Source: Elusimicrobiota bacterium
GTDB taxonomy: Bacteria > Elusimicrobiota > UBA8919
NCBI GenBank assembly: GCA_028718185.1
Contig: JAQUMH010000001.1
Span: 901,186-965,185, forward strand
Direction of reading: 5' to 3'
DNA: 64,000 nucleotides
Part shown: one piece after another, positions 1 to 9,292 of the stretch
How the letters are laid out: each line of letters starts with the position of its first letter
Numbering within the stretch: position 1 is the stretch's first letter
The notes under the pieces: generated by a model
Seen by the model: the letters and a program-made list of their open reading frames with translations, nothing else
What the model was told of the DNA's origin: nothing
Database searches by the model: none
Made by a program: the position numbers and the translations under genes

Positions 1-476
1 TCTATGTTTATTTTTTCTCTTCTACTTTTACCACCCCTAAGCAATTCTTCATAGCATTTCCATTCCGGATATTTATGAGTAAACTTAACCAAATCCCATG
101 TATTCATTTTTCCATAATTATTTATTACAAAATCTAGTGCGTCTTTATCTGTTTCAGACAACATTAGATATTTCACCTTTTGTTCTTTGCTAATAAAACT
201 ATTTTTTGATGTTTCATCAAACAAACTTTTCGCATAGTTATATTCGGTCTCAGAAAGATTTAGTTTATCGTAACTTAAAACATTTAATACCGTTGAACCG
301 ACAGGACCATTTTGCATTGCGTAGTAATCATCTTCAGTTACTGTTTTTCCATATTTTAGCAAATGGTATTTATCGGCAAGATATAATAGCTTTACTATTT
401 TTAATTTATCGAGGGCTTTTGCTTTTTTGTTTAAAAGATAGGAAACTGCTTGAATAATTTTTTTAGTTTCTATCAT
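1..476 (-). CDS. Panacea-domain (SocA-like, DUF4065) protein, 3' end outside window
   Basis: Reading the minus strand from the ATG at 476 gives 158 uninterrupted codons that run off the left edge. Residues about 22-58 contain KLLYLADKYHL, then G-K-x-V-T-E-D-D-Y-Y-A and a GPVGSTV turn, the typical signature of the DUF4065/SocA/Panacea fold. Panacea domains are known as antitoxin modules paired with diverse toxins, and SocA is a proteolytic adaptor-type antitoxin. Any partner toxin would be just outside the window, so a toxin-antitoxin role is inference. No Shine-Dalgarno sequence precedes the ATG; a consensus promoter ends 6 nt upstream. Confidence 0.8.
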   Translation of the reverse strand, partial: MIETKKIIQAVSYLLNKKAKALDKLKIVKLLYLADKYHLLKYGKTVTEDDYYAMQNGPVGSTVLNVLSYDKLNLSETEYNYAKSLFDETSKNSFISKEQKVKYLMLSETDKDALDFVINNYGKMNTWDLVKFTHKYPEWKCYEELLRGGKSRREKINI

Positions 477-482
477 AGTTAT

Positions 483-511
483 ATTATACAGAACAAATGT
501 TTTATTGTCAA
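483..511 (-). promoter_or_regulatory. Consensus sigma-70 promoter for the Panacea gene
   Basis: The minus strand reads TTGACA (511-506), a 17-nt spacer and TATAAT (488-483), a perfect housekeeping promoter. The ATG begins at 476, so the expected transcription start falls on or within a nucleotide or two of the start codon. This predicts a leaderless mRNA. Confidence 0.8.
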
Positions 512-726
512 GGTACTTTTTCGAACTATTTTTTATCCAGGAATTCCTCACCTGTCGGCGCACCACCCAAACCCCAATTTTCTTTTTCAACCCCACTTAT
601 GACTTCTTTCATAAGTCAACCATTCAAACACCGCCCCGTTGCTCTTATTTTCGGGAGATTTTAACTCTTAATATCTCATTTTTAAATATCGAGTCACCTG
701 AAATTTCTTCATATATGGTTTTGAAC

Positions 727-875
727 TGTTAACTGCAATCGAATATTGACCCAGGGTTGTAATCCAATATTGACACATCTATAATTGTGTTACCGATAAT
801 AAAAATGAATTGGGTGGGTCATTTTTCAATTGCAATTATGTGCCCAAGTGGGTCAATCCTAGAATACATTTAACA
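727..875. mobile_element. Internally deleted IS21-like element (two ends only)
   Basis: The left edge reads TGTTAACTGC and the right edge, reverse-complemented, reads TGTTAAATGT. Within each end ATTGACCCA-type sequences are repeated (left: ATATTGACCC and ATATTGACAC; right: GATTGACCCA and ATGACCCACC). Multiple terminal repeats behind a TG terminus are the usual layout of IS21-family ends. The 149 bp leave no room for istA/istB, so this is a solo remnant or a MITE-like derivative. No clean target-site duplication is visible. The family assignment is from memory of such ends. Confidence 0.5.
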
Positions 876-993
876 AATAACCTTATACTCATAAGTATAA
901 TACTAAAAAGTATATCTTTTATCAAGCACTTTTCTTGTTTTGAAGTAGGGTTAAGTATTAAAACTCAATGGTGTAATAGCAATAGGTAAACCA

Positions 994-3477
994 TCAGTGG
1001 TCGTCAGGGACGAAGTTAACTGAGACTTCTCCTGAACTAACAACCGGTGCTTTCACGCCCATCAGGACAGGAACCTGCCATTTGCCGGCTCCATAAGAAC
1101 CTTTCCAGACCAACTCATTTTTCCCTGCTACTAATGGTATGTAAAAACGCCTTGGCAGTTCCTCATCCCACGCATCCCATGGTACAACAAAACGGCGAGG
1201 GTCAATTTCAAACTCTTTATTGTTTACCATTAGAATAACTGGTGGCAAAGCATATCCCTGCCAGTCCAAACGATAAAAACCTTCAGACTCAACATTGACA
1301 GAGCATCTAAGAATATATTCTTGTTCTATTGTAGCATTAGGGTCAGCAGGTGCAATCGCCCCTGAAGAAGGAACTGGTCGTTTATTTGTTATTGGTTTAG
1401 TGGGCTCGGCAGGTAATACCGGACAAGCTCGCCATTTTAAAGCTCCCACACCACTAAGATTTGCACTTTTGGTCTTCAAAGGACCGCTTACTTCGACTTC
1501 TACGATAGGATGAGGAACAGGTGCCAGTGACAACCAGTCAATTCCCACCCAAGCAGATTTTTGCTTTGAATTTGACGAAAAAGCTTCAATGGAGAGATAC
1601 CCATCATCATTCCGTCGACGAAAAATTGCACCCATATCCCGAACAATTGCACCACGATGCGAAGCATGACAATTTATTTCATCAAATTTATGTTGCAATT
1701 TAGATTTTAGCCGTACAGACCCGTATTCAGGTCCCGTCGTCCAGCGAATACGCAAAGTATGCCAACCATCGCTTTCCACCGAAGGTAGCCGAACTGAAAA
1801 AGATGCTCCTTCTTTCCCGGCTTTCTGCAGTAATTGTGCACCATTAGCCCAATCCGGTCCTTCATCAATCATGCTCACTGAAACCGGTTTCGCACCGGAG
1901 AATGAAATAACTTCCAAATCCTCACCTTCCGTTGGCAGAATAGGTGTTTCCCACCACCAACCGGGAGACCCGGAATCAGGGACACAAACATATTCCGGTT
2001 CCGGCGGTAAGTCTAAAGTACGAAATCTGCGAGCTGTCGCAGGCAATAAAGACGGTAGTGGTGCATGGGGTTCTGTCTGGTACCAAAAAGCTGTTGAATC
2101 ATAATCATACCGGGTAGTGTTGGCACAGAATACCTCAAAACTGAACCGCAGAGACCGTTCAAAGCTTATGGCATCAGTCAGATGAACACGAAAGCACTCA
2201 TGTATATTCATAACCTTTATTCCTGCGGCAAGAGCACCATCCATGGTCCTCGGTCCCCACGCCATATCGAAATAATCTTCATTGCCTGTGCCCGGGCTTG
2301 AACCCGGAGCAGATTCACCGTCAACAAAAACGAATTCATCGCCTTCTGACCTACCGTAACGATGATTCATTGTAGCGACATAATGACCGCGACCCCTGAT
2401 ATCAGCTACGAGATGATTGTAGTATGGATCACATACAGGGTTTATTACACGTTCAAAAGCCCGGACGGGTACCGGCTGTGTTTCTATATCACGCCTCCAA
2501 CTTGCATGGAATGTTCTAAGCGATGTTGGAAGATCTGCATTTTTATCTACAATAAGTTCACCGTTAATTTCCATGGTCTCTTTGCCTTCATTCTCAATGT
2601 TCAATACCGCCGAAGTCCGAAAAGGCATAGGAAAGTAGCAATATCCCATACCGCCTGATTCAGTACCCAGGACCAGACTTTTAAAACCGCTGCCGAACAT
2701 ATCAGCGAGAGGAATATTTATACTGGGCACCGGTTCTCCGTCCCATGTTGCTTTGAAAAGCGCCATGCGTCCGGACTGACGGTCCATATTCGGCCAATTA
2801 AGACGAATTCCGCGAATGATTGCGGGACCGTCCAGATTTGCAATCAATCCGGTCTTACCCGGTGGTATGGAAATTTTAATTGCATGTTTTTCCCCGCGCA
2901 CTATAGCAGGCATTTTCCCAAAAGCAGAGAATTCGCGCGACAATCGTTCAAGATTCTCCTGATGGCGAGTTGCCAAAGGCAGTACCAAAGGTTCCACTTC
3001 AATTTCTGGAGAAAACTTTACATAACCCGCTTGAAAAAAAGTCAGGGTATCACGATAAATGCGGCATGATTTAGCAAATGGAATCGGAATATATGCCCAG
3101 TGATAGCAACGTATGTCGTTTTTATTAGGTGTCCGCACAAACGGCTCGACAAAAGGCGGAAATTTACCAAGAAAAAGATTCCGGAAATCAGTATGTATTA
3201 CCGGTTGTTCTTCACCATCCAAGTAAACCCATATCTTGCCGGTGGGATTCGCAGACCACAGACGCACCACGGCACCGGGACCTTGTACATCTGCCATAAG
3301 ATACTTGTCACCCTCTTTTCGGATGAATCCTACCGAATCGGCGTTTGCCAGAGTGCGGTCATAACTCGATGCCATGCCGAATTTATGTCCCGGATCTTCG
3401 TATAATCTGTCAAAATAACTAGTACGCTCTAAAAACCGGGAAAAATCCCACCCGACTGTTTGATTTTTTTTTGTCAT
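994..3477 (-). CDS. GH172/DUF2961 family glycoside hydrolase-like protein
   Basis: An 827-aa protein with no evident signal peptide. The N-terminal half carries DUF2961 hallmarks: GPGAVVRLWSANPTG near residues 67-80, a jelly-roll-like core, and GTGNEDYFDMAWGP near 397-409. In characterised GH172 enzymes (difructose-dianhydride and D-arabinofuranose-active) catalytic glutamates lie in an EGD segment and in GTGxEDY; the equivalents here would be E378 and E400. The C-terminal ~300 residues look like extra beta-sandwich modules. AAGGAGG precedes the ATG. Neighbouring URO-D-like, oxidoreductase-like and beta-mannosidase genes support carbohydrate catabolism. The substrate cannot be told. Confidence 0.85.
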   Translation of the reverse strand: MTKKNQTVGWDFSRFLERTSYFDRLYEDPGHKFGMASSYDRTLANADSVGFIRKEGDKYLMADVQGPGAVVRLWSANPTGKIWVYLDGEEQPVIHTDFRNLFLGKFPPFVEPFVRTPNKNDIRCYHWAYIPIPFAKSCRIYRDTLTFFQAGYVKFSPEIEVEPLVLPLATRHQENLERLSREFSAFGKMPAIVRGEKHAIKISIPPGKTGLIANLDGPAIIRGIRLNWPNMDRQSGRMALFKATWDGEPVPSINIPLADMFGSGFKSLVLGTESGGMGYCYFPMPFRTSAVLNIENEGKETMEINGELIVDKNADLPTSLRTFHASWRRDIETQPVPVRAFERVINPVCDPYYNHLVADIRGRGHYVATMNHRYGRSEGDEFVFVDGESAPGSSPGTGNEDYFDMAWGPRTMDGALAAGIKVMNIHECFRVHLTDAISFERSLRFSFEVFCANTTRYDYDSTAFWYQTEPHAPLPSLLPATARRFRTLDLPPEPEYVCVPDSGSPGWWWETPILPTEGEDLEVISFSGAKPVSVSMIDEGPDWANGAQLLQKAGKEGASFSVRLPSVESDGWHTLRIRWTTGPEYGSVRLKSKLQHKFDEINCHASHRGAIVRDMGAIFRRRNDDGYLSIEAFSSNSKQKSAWVGIDWLSLAPVPHPIVEVEVSGPLKTKSANLSGVGALKWRACPVLPAEPTKPITNKRPVPSSGAIAPADPNATIEQEYILRCSVNVESEGFYRLDWQGYALPPVILMVNNKEFEIDPRRFVVPWDAWDEELPRRFYIPLVAGKNELVWKGSYGAGKWQVPVLMGVKAPVVSSGEVSVNFVPDDH

Positions 3478-3522
3478 GTTCTTTTTTGCCCCCCTCCTTA
3501 AAAATAATGCAATGGAACTTTA

Positions 3523-3562
3523 GTGCGATGGTGCTATGGTGCGATTGTGCGATAGTGAACTT
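3523..3562. repeat. Degenerate 8-bp tandem repeat
   Basis: Five consecutive 8-bp units (GTGCGATG, GTGCTATG, GTGCGATT, GTGCGATA, GTGAACTT) lie in the 160-bp gap between two genes. One of several short-period degenerate arrays at gene junctions in this window. Confidence 0.75.
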
Positions 3563-3638
3563 TTGCACTTATGTTCTTATGTTTTCTAATTTTTAATCTT
3601 AAATCTTAGATTTTAGATCTTTCTTTTCTCTCTATTTT

Positions 3639-4724
3639 TTATCTATATGGCTCAACTTTTTTTATAAGTGTTTCTAATTCTTTTTCGTCGTTGAATTCAG
3701 CATGAATATACATTCCTTTCCCGCCTACTGCATCAAGCAGTGGAATTACTTCTTCAGGTTTGATTCTTATTACTTGAACTGATTTTCCTGCATCAAGTAT
3801 TTTTCTGTAAAGACTATACCACTCTTTATTGCCGCCTGAAGGTATGGTAGGGTCGGGTGTCCACTCAATCGCATCAAGTCCTTTTATAGAAAGCAAACTA
3901 TCAAGATGAGCAAGACACTGGTGACCGTCAAGGTGGAACATGGAATAATCCAGCCAGTCACACTGCCTGCTTAAAGCAGGAACAACAAACTGCTCAAACA
4001 TGGCTGGTGAAAACATAGCGGATGCATCACACTGCACTTTTGCTGTTTTGCCGGGTCCCCAAACATAAAATGCTGTAAAAGCACTACTACCGTCTTCGAG
4101 TTTTATAATGTCGTATATCCGGCTGTATGCATCAAACCAAACCTGATTAATCTCATCCAATTTCTGTTTTACCCAGTCCGGTCGTTCAACCATATCCATA
4201 AGCAGTGTTTCGGTACCGCGTAAAGAAGCAAGGATATCTATGTTTTCAATAAGGTCAGGACAACCTACAATGTATTTATTATTTGAAAGTTTTACAGATT
4301 CTTTTAGTAATGCTTCGGTTATTTTCCACCATTTGTTTTCAGGATTAAACTTTAACGCCGGTCTGTTTTCCGGGTTTTCGTCATCTTTCATAACGGGATT
4401 AAACCATATAGTATCTTTAGAAAAACCTGGTTCCGAACCAAGAAAAAGGGCAAGAGAACCCGGTCCCAAATCAAGAAATGCAATGGGAATAATATCTCCC
4501 TTAAAGCTCCGTTTTGACATAGAATAATGATTTTTCTTAGACCTGAATTCAGGATTAATAAAAGACTCTTCTATTGATTTAACTTTGCCCGGGTTTGGCA
4601 CAATTTCATGCGGGTTAGCAGCATAGGGTGCGCCCCATGTTCCCAATATAAATCCTTTCTGGTTCCACCAATCTGTAAAATGCTTTTTCGTTTCCTGCCA
4701 ATTTTGTTTCCACAAACATTCCAT
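3639..4724 (-). CDS. Uroporphyrinogen decarboxylase (URO-D)-like family protein
   Basis: A 361-aa cytosolic protein resembling the URO-D / corrinoid methyltransferase (MtaA/CmuA) TIM-barrel superfamily: a FLDLGPGSLALFLGSEPGF segment, the strand SMFHLDGHQCLAHLDSLL and the terminal barrel motif MYIHAEFNDEKELETLIKKV. True HemE is unlikely, since no other haem genes are nearby and such paralogues are common in sugar-catabolism clusters of uncultured bacteria. It starts 21 bp after the stop of the upstream gene, so the two are probably co-transcribed. Substrate and reaction are unknown. Confidence 0.7.
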   Translation of the reverse strand: MECLWKQNWQETKKHFTDWWNQKGFILGTWGAPYAANPHEIVPNPGKVKSIEESFINPEFRSKKNHYSMSKRSFKGDIIPIAFLDLGPGSLALFLGSEPGFSKDTIWFNPVMKDDENPENRPALKFNPENKWWKITEALLKESVKLSNNKYIVGCPDLIENIDILASLRGTETLLMDMVERPDWVKQKLDEINQVWFDAYSRIYDIIKLEDGSSAFTAFYVWGPGKTAKVQCDASAMFSPAMFEQFVVPALSRQCDWLDYSMFHLDGHQCLAHLDSLLSIKGLDAIEWTPDPTIPSGGNKEWYSLYRKILDAGKSVQVIRIKPEEVIPLLDAVGGKGMYIHAEFNDEKELETLIKKVEPYR

Positions 4725-4745
4725 AACAAATCCCTCAATAATTGA

Positions 4746-5546
4746 TTATGTTCCTTTTGAAATCTTTTCGAGAATTTTCCGGACAATATCGGCGTTCTCT
4801 TCTACCATATTATCCTTGTCGCCGCGATATATACCTACATTTACCATGTCGCCGGGTTTGATGTTCTCGAATGCAAACTCAATAGCCATAGCCGGATCTA
4901 TGCGGCCGGCCCCCATTATCTTATATCCAATGCAAGGTTTCCGTATACGGCGGATGCATTCTACGGCAGAGAAGATATCACTTAAATTCCATCTCTCATC
5001 TTTATTAACAGCATGAACGCTGGCACAATTAAAAAAGCACACGACATGGAAATCCACAAGATCAAGACTGTCCACCCACTTGTGCGTTGCAGGCGAGTGC
5101 CCTGCTACACCCACCGGAATACTATGAGAACGAGCATGTTGCACCCATTCCCGAAGTGTGCCATCATCCCGCTGTTCACATAAGTCGTCAACTATCATCC
5201 CATGAAAAAATATTGCTTTGGCACCTATTGCCACTGCTTCATCTATGGCTTCAAACATACTGGAGTGAGTCCGGTTAGCAATCTGTCCAATCCACTGGAG
5301 ACTTCCTCCGTTTTTTAGATACTCTTTTACCGTATTAATGACACGCAGCGTCTCATTGTTGGTTATCATAGTATTGATACCCGCCGCATAAGCACGATCC
5401 CAAGTCTCGCAAATGCGTTCCGGAGTATAATATGCCATCATCTCCGCATCACGTTCCTTGTTCTTATGGCTGAAACCCGCAAAGGGATTTGCCCCGATAA
5501 TCAGACGAGTGATTTTAAGACCGCATAAATTCACCACCGGTAACAT
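4746..5546 (-). CDS. TIM-barrel protein, aldo/keto reductase-like
   Basis: A 266-aa protein beginning with a beta-strand then LIIGANPFAGFSHKNKERD, followed by alternating strand/helix units (GINTMITNN, AKAIFFHGMIVDD, IPVGVAGHSP, LVDFHVVCFFN, IGYKIMGAGRIDP) and a late GDMVNVGIYRGDKDN, consistent with a complete (beta/alpha)8 barrel. GANPFxGxSH resembles the start of aldo/keto-reductase-like barrels, but I do not see a convincing catalytic Asp-Tyr-Lys-His tetrad, so enzymatic type is open. Directly upstream of the URO-D-like gene and likely in the same transcript. Confidence 0.55.
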   Translation of the reverse strand: MLPVVNLCGLKITRLIIGANPFAGFSHKNKERDAEMMAYYTPERICETWDRAYAAGINTMITNNETLRVINTVKEYLKNGGSLQWIGQIANRTHSSMFEAIDEAVAIGAKAIFFHGMIVDDLCEQRDDGTLREWVQHARSHSIPVGVAGHSPATHKWVDSLDLVDFHVVCFFNCASVHAVNKDERWNLSDIFSAVECIRRIRKPCIGYKIMGAGRIDPAMAIEFAFENIKPGDMVNVGIYRGDKDNMVEENADIVRKILEKISKGT

Positions 5547-5572
5547 GTTATTACTACCTCCTGATATTTTAT

Positions 5573-6379
5573 TTAAATTTCCTTACAAAGTTTACTTAAA
5601 ATTTGTCTTATACCGAAATATACCTCTCTTGTAGCGACTATCCCATGCTTTTTCTCTACTATATCCTCTAATTCTTGCGTTACATCAGACGGGCAGGCCG
5701 GTAAACCGACACTTTTTAACATTTCTATATCATTTTCTGCATCCCCGATTGCACATACATCTTTTAACGGTATACCTAAATAATTTGACAGATATTTCAC
5801 ACCGTCACTCTTATTCGCTATACCTATTTGTATAAAATAGTCCTGCAATTTAACAAAACTCAATTTCCATTTGTTTTTATGACATTCTTTTTTTAATATT
5901 TTTATTATTGGTGCCATACTATCTTTCGGGTTTACCAATATTATGTCAAGAGATGTCTTTGAACGTATTTTTAGATATGTTTTCCCCAAGCAATAAATTT
6001 TATAATAATTATTATCAGTCAAAACAGGGTCTGATGTTTTTATTCTTTTGGCAATTTTAAAAAAATATTTTTTTAAACCGCTTAAATGCTGCCATTTCTC
6101 CTTATTTTCCCTTTCATAACACATTAATTTTTTATATGAACCGTCCTTTTGTCTTAAATATATAACAGCCCCGTTTTCCAGGACCATAAAATCCAATTTA
6201 TAATATTTAGAGAATTTTTTGGTAAACTTACCATCAATAACATGCGAAGTGGCTGTGCCAAATTTTATCCCTTGTTCTCGCAATTTTATTATACTGCTGC
6301 GAATAGCGGAATCCACCGGTTTTGTTTTATGTCCCGTTAAAGTCCCATCAACATCACAAAATATTATCTTAAACATCAT
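5573..6379 (-). CDS. HAD-superfamily (Cof/IIB-type) phosphatase
   Basis: 268 aa with the HAD motifs in order: motif I CDVDGTLT (D9 nucleophile, D11 acid), motif II TATSH, the cap domain, a lysine in ANKSDGVKYL, and motif III/IV GDAENDIEML. The cap after motif II places it with the IIB group (Cof-like, sucrose- and mannosyl-phosphate phosphatases). It probably hydrolyses a small phosphorylated metabolite. Its position in the sugar cluster suggests a sugar phosphate, which is inference. Confidence 0.85.
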   Translation of the reverse strand: MMFKIIFCDVDGTLTGHKTKPVDSAIRSSIIKLREQGIKFGTATSHVIDGKFTKKFSKYYKLDFMVLENGAVIYLRQKDGSYKKLMCYERENKEKWQHLSGLKKYFFKIAKRIKTSDPVLTDNNYYKIYCLGKTYLKIRSKTSLDIILVNPKDSMAPIIKILKKECHKNKWKLSFVKLQDYFIQIGIANKSDGVKYLSNYLGIPLKDVCAIGDAENDIEMLKSVGLPACPSDVTQELEDIVEKKHGIVATREVYFGIRQILSKLCKEI

Positions 6380-6517
6380 ATTCTATTCCCCTATAAACAA
6401 ATCTTCTTTTCACATCAAGTTAGGCTTGCCAAGGGTCTGGCGACAACTACGAAAATTAATTATATTGTAGTTTCACGCCCTTGGCTTGATATTATTAAAA
6501 TTCCTAGACAACAAGTA

Positions 6518-6543
6518 AAGCAAAGCTTCGCTTTGCAGCTACA
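6518..6543. repeat. Palindromic hairpin element, copy 1
   Basis: GCAAAGC (6518-6524), loop TTC, GCTTTGC (6528-6534), then AGCTACAAA. The same hairpin plus AGCTAC tail recurs elsewhere in the window with different stem bases. Confidence 0.75.
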
Positions 6544-6549
6544 AATAAA

Positions 6550-9105
6550 TTATTCCCATTTTGTCAGCCAATGCCCTACTATTAAACTATTAATATCAAG
6601 TTTTTCCTTGGATTGAACGCATATTTCACGCGTGGTACCTGCTGACATATCAAAATAGTTATCTGAAAACGATACATTAACATTATCTTTTTTTAACAAT
6701 AAGTGGCAAAAACGCACAAACGTATCTGTTTTTAACCGAATATAAGAATTCCATTCCCCGTCAACAAACTTCTGCCTGATTAATTTAATTTTAATATCAG
6801 GAGCCGGCCAATTTATGTTCTTCCAACCGTCAGGAAAATAAATTACCCGCGGAAGTTTTTTGCCGTTAACTTCAGCATCAATAAACAGAAAATCTCCCGT
6901 AGGAATTATTTTCTTGCTTTTTTTAATTGCATCAAACAAAACAGTTGAATTAGATTTAACTCTTAAATTCTTTTGTTTTTTCCATACTTGTTCCCCTTCC
7001 AATTTTTCCTGACCGTATATCAGTTTTACTTTCAAATCTTTTGGCGAATCATTCCCAAAAAAGAACTCTATTTTTCCTGCACGTTCGAAAATAATAGGCA
7101 ATAAAGGTTCACACGCACGTTTGGCTGCATAAAATGCAGGTTTTGGGTTTCTATAGTAATCTATAGTTGACCAATTGCTGGTGGGCCAGCAATCGTTGAG
7201 CATCCATACCATAGTACCGCCATTGTTAGGGCAGTCACGCCTGGCACTTTCATATTCGGCTCTCATCATTTCTATATGGGTGGCTTGGCCGTATTTTACA
7301 TATTTCTGAAGGCTGTCTATTTTACCGAAAAGCCCGCCGGCAATCATAAGTGTCTGTTCATGGTGCGATATATTTCTATGACCACGCTGGACATGATACG
7401 TCCACACGTCGTTAGGAGGCCAGAGGTTTTCGGGAGAAAGAAATTTTTTAAATGTCTTTTCACTGCAAGGTCCTTCAATACAAAATTCCGAGTCAAACGA
7501 ACAGACATCTTCAAAAAGGCTCCGAAACAGTTCGGGCTTCCCGTTGCAATGAAAAAGGGCATGTTTCCAGCAGGAAATATGACAATTTCCGGAATCAGGC
7601 ACATTCCCTATATCATCGTATGATTGCGGACTTGATTCTATATAAGGAACACCTAACCCGAGTTTACCTACCAGTCCCCTTAAAATCATAGTATATATTT
7701 GTGGGTCTTCTTTAAATCTGTCAATAGCCCACCCGTCTTCTACTTCCGAATAAACACCTTTGTCCTGCTGAACATCGTCTACTGTTTCACCTTCATAATC
7801 CCATGCAAATATATCTTCATTACTGCCACACCATATTACAATACACGGGTGATTTCTAAGCCGTTTAATTTGGTAGTCGGCTTCAGCAATAATCTCATCA
7901 CGTAAAATATTAACCGGATAACCCGTAGAGGCAAACATAAAATCCTGCCAGACCATTAACCCAAGTTTATTACACAAGTCATAAAAAATATCTGATTCAT
8001 AGATGCCGCCACCCCATACGCGAATCATATTAAAATTGGCTTCTTTTGCTTTTTTTAGATAAAACTCATACTGTTCTTTTGTGGAATTTGCGGGCCATAG
8101 TTCAGTGGGAACCCAATTTGCACCTTTACAAAATATAGTTTCACCGTTAATTTGAATCTCGAACGAAAAACCATTTCCTTTTTTCGTGGTAAATGGTCTT
8201 TCAACAATTTTTGATTCGCGGAATCCTATCTGTCCTTTCCGAATATCTACAACAGAATCATTTACTAAAAGCTCAATTGAATAATCGTAAAGCGGTTGTT
8301 TCCCAAAACCATTCGGAAACCACAATTGCGGATTACGAATATTTAAACTTTGATAAGATTTAAAAGCGTTTTTTGAAATTCTGCTTTTTACATTTGCACC
8401 GTGTCCCTTAACGTTTATATTTATGCAGTAACCAGTATCTTTTACCGCTTTATTAACTTCAAAGAAGAAATCAACCCTACCGCTTACATAAGGTCTGATT
8501 GAAAAATCTTTTAAACGATATTTATTGTCGCATTCAATCCATACATTGCCCGAAAGACCAATTGAGGGAAGAGGTAACGCCCAATCCCAACCGAACGAGA
8601 ACATCGGTTTGCGGATGAAACCTCTTCTATCTTTCCAACCGGCAAGTTCATCAAGACGCGGTCCGCCAAGAATCCGGTCAAGCGACTTAAAACGAATTAG
8701 AAGAACATTGTTTTTCGATTTTAATAAACCGGTTATATTGAAGCGGAATAAACGAAAATCATTCTTCGTTTCACCTAGATATTTATCATTAAGCCAGATA
8801 TTCGAATGTCCGTCAACTCCTGTCAGACAAAAATCTGAAATGGCATCGCTGATTTCAGAAACATCAAATTCCAAACGATACCACCACTCTTTACTAGTAA
8901 CCCAATAGCAATCTTTTGCCTGCGCGTTATAATGAGGGTCAGGTATTTTTTTGTATTTTAATAATGTTGCATTTACATCACCGGGAACATCAACTGTCAT
9001 CCAGTCTCCGACAGTAGAATCCGGTTTTATAATCTTGTCCAATATATCCGGCTGGGGTTCACAACCCAAAAGCATCCATTTGTGATTTAGATTAATTTTT
9101 TTCAT
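6550..9105 (-). CDS. Beta-mannosidase, glycoside hydrolase family 2
   Basis: An 851-aa GH2 enzyme of usual beta-mannosidase length. The N-terminal jelly-roll domain contains DVPGDVNATLL and WWYRLEFDV. The TIM barrel contains IRVWGGGIYESD (about 361-372) and WCGSNED with acid/base E430; the predicted nucleophile is E540 in SEFCIEG. WMLNDCWP follows, as in the family. No signal peptide, so it probably acts in the cytosol, removing non-reducing beta-mannose from imported oligosaccharides. It heads the sugar cluster; a palindromic element lies just downstream of the stop. Confidence 0.92.
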   Translation of the reverse strand: MKKINLNHKWMLLGCEPQPDILDKIIKPDSTVGDWMTVDVPGDVNATLLKYKKIPDPHYNAQAKDCYWVTSKEWWYRLEFDVSEISDAISDFCLTGVDGHSNIWLNDKYLGETKNDFRLFRFNITGLLKSKNNVLLIRFKSLDRILGGPRLDELAGWKDRRGFIRKPMFSFGWDWALPLPSIGLSGNVWIECDNKYRLKDFSIRPYVSGRVDFFFEVNKAVKDTGYCININVKGHGANVKSRISKNAFKSYQSLNIRNPQLWFPNGFGKQPLYDYSIELLVNDSVVDIRKGQIGFRESKIVERPFTTKKGNGFSFEIQINGETIFCKGANWVPTELWPANSTKEQYEFYLKKAKEANFNMIRVWGGGIYESDIFYDLCNKLGLMVWQDFMFASTGYPVNILRDEIIAEADYQIKRLRNHPCIVIWCGSNEDIFAWDYEGETVDDVQQDKGVYSEVEDGWAIDRFKEDPQIYTMILRGLVGKLGLGVPYIESSPQSYDDIGNVPDSGNCHISCWKHALFHCNGKPELFRSLFEDVCSFDSEFCIEGPCSEKTFKKFLSPENLWPPNDVWTYHVQRGHRNISHHEQTLMIAGGLFGKIDSLQKYVKYGQATHIEMMRAEYESARRDCPNNGGTMVWMLNDCWPTSNWSTIDYYRNPKPAFYAAKRACEPLLPIIFERAGKIEFFFGNDSPKDLKVKLIYGQEKLEGEQVWKKQKNLRVKSNSTVLFDAIKKSKKIIPTGDFLFIDAEVNGKKLPRVIYFPDGWKNINWPAPDIKIKLIRQKFVDGEWNSYIRLKTDTFVRFCHLLLKKDNVNVSFSDNYFDMSAGTTREICVQSKEKLDINSLIVGHWLTKWE

Positions 9106-9188
9106 TTTTTATTTTGAAAAACTTCTGTGCCAAATTCCTTATCTCTTTTGAATTCTGTGAATTCAGACAGGTTTATATACTTACAAGT

Positions 9189-9256
9189 TAAGCAAAGCTT
9201 CGCTTTGCAGCTACAAACCAATTGATATTGTAGCCGCAGAGCGTTAGCTCTGCTAA
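9189..9256. repeat. Pair of palindromic hairpin elements in inverted orientation
   Basis: The left copy has GCAAAGC (9192-9198), TTC, GCTTTGC (9202-9208) and tail AGCTACAAA. The right copy is in the opposite sense: TTGTAGCC, GCAGAGC (9236-9242), loop GTTA, GCTCTGC (9247-9253). The two GTAGC tails face each other across a short spacer, as in BIME-type REP pairs. They fill the gap between kbl and the beta-mannosidase gene. Confidence 0.75.
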
Positions 9257-9292
9257 ACATTGAAAATCCTATATTATAAATTATAAAACTTT

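Larger units (their letters stand above)
477..993. other. Intergenic region without a gene
   Basis: I see no coding frame here. It holds the Panacea promoter, the IS21-like remnant at 727-875, an 8-bp inverted repeat (595-602 with 609-616, loop CTTCTT, no U-tract) and an AT-rich inverted repeat (883-889 with 894-900) followed by a second small one ending at 913. Neither hairpin looks like a classical terminator. Confidence 0.6.

Noticed and set aside
206-457. 83-codon plus-strand frame
   Set aside because: Antisense to the Panacea-domain gene, which has a clear motif and promoter.
595-616. 8-bp inverted repeat as a terminator
   Set aside because: No U-tract on either strand and no gene ends beside it.
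4571-4786. 71-codon minus-strand frame
   Set aside because: Out-of-frame shadow spanning the junction of the URO-D-like and TIM-barrel genes.
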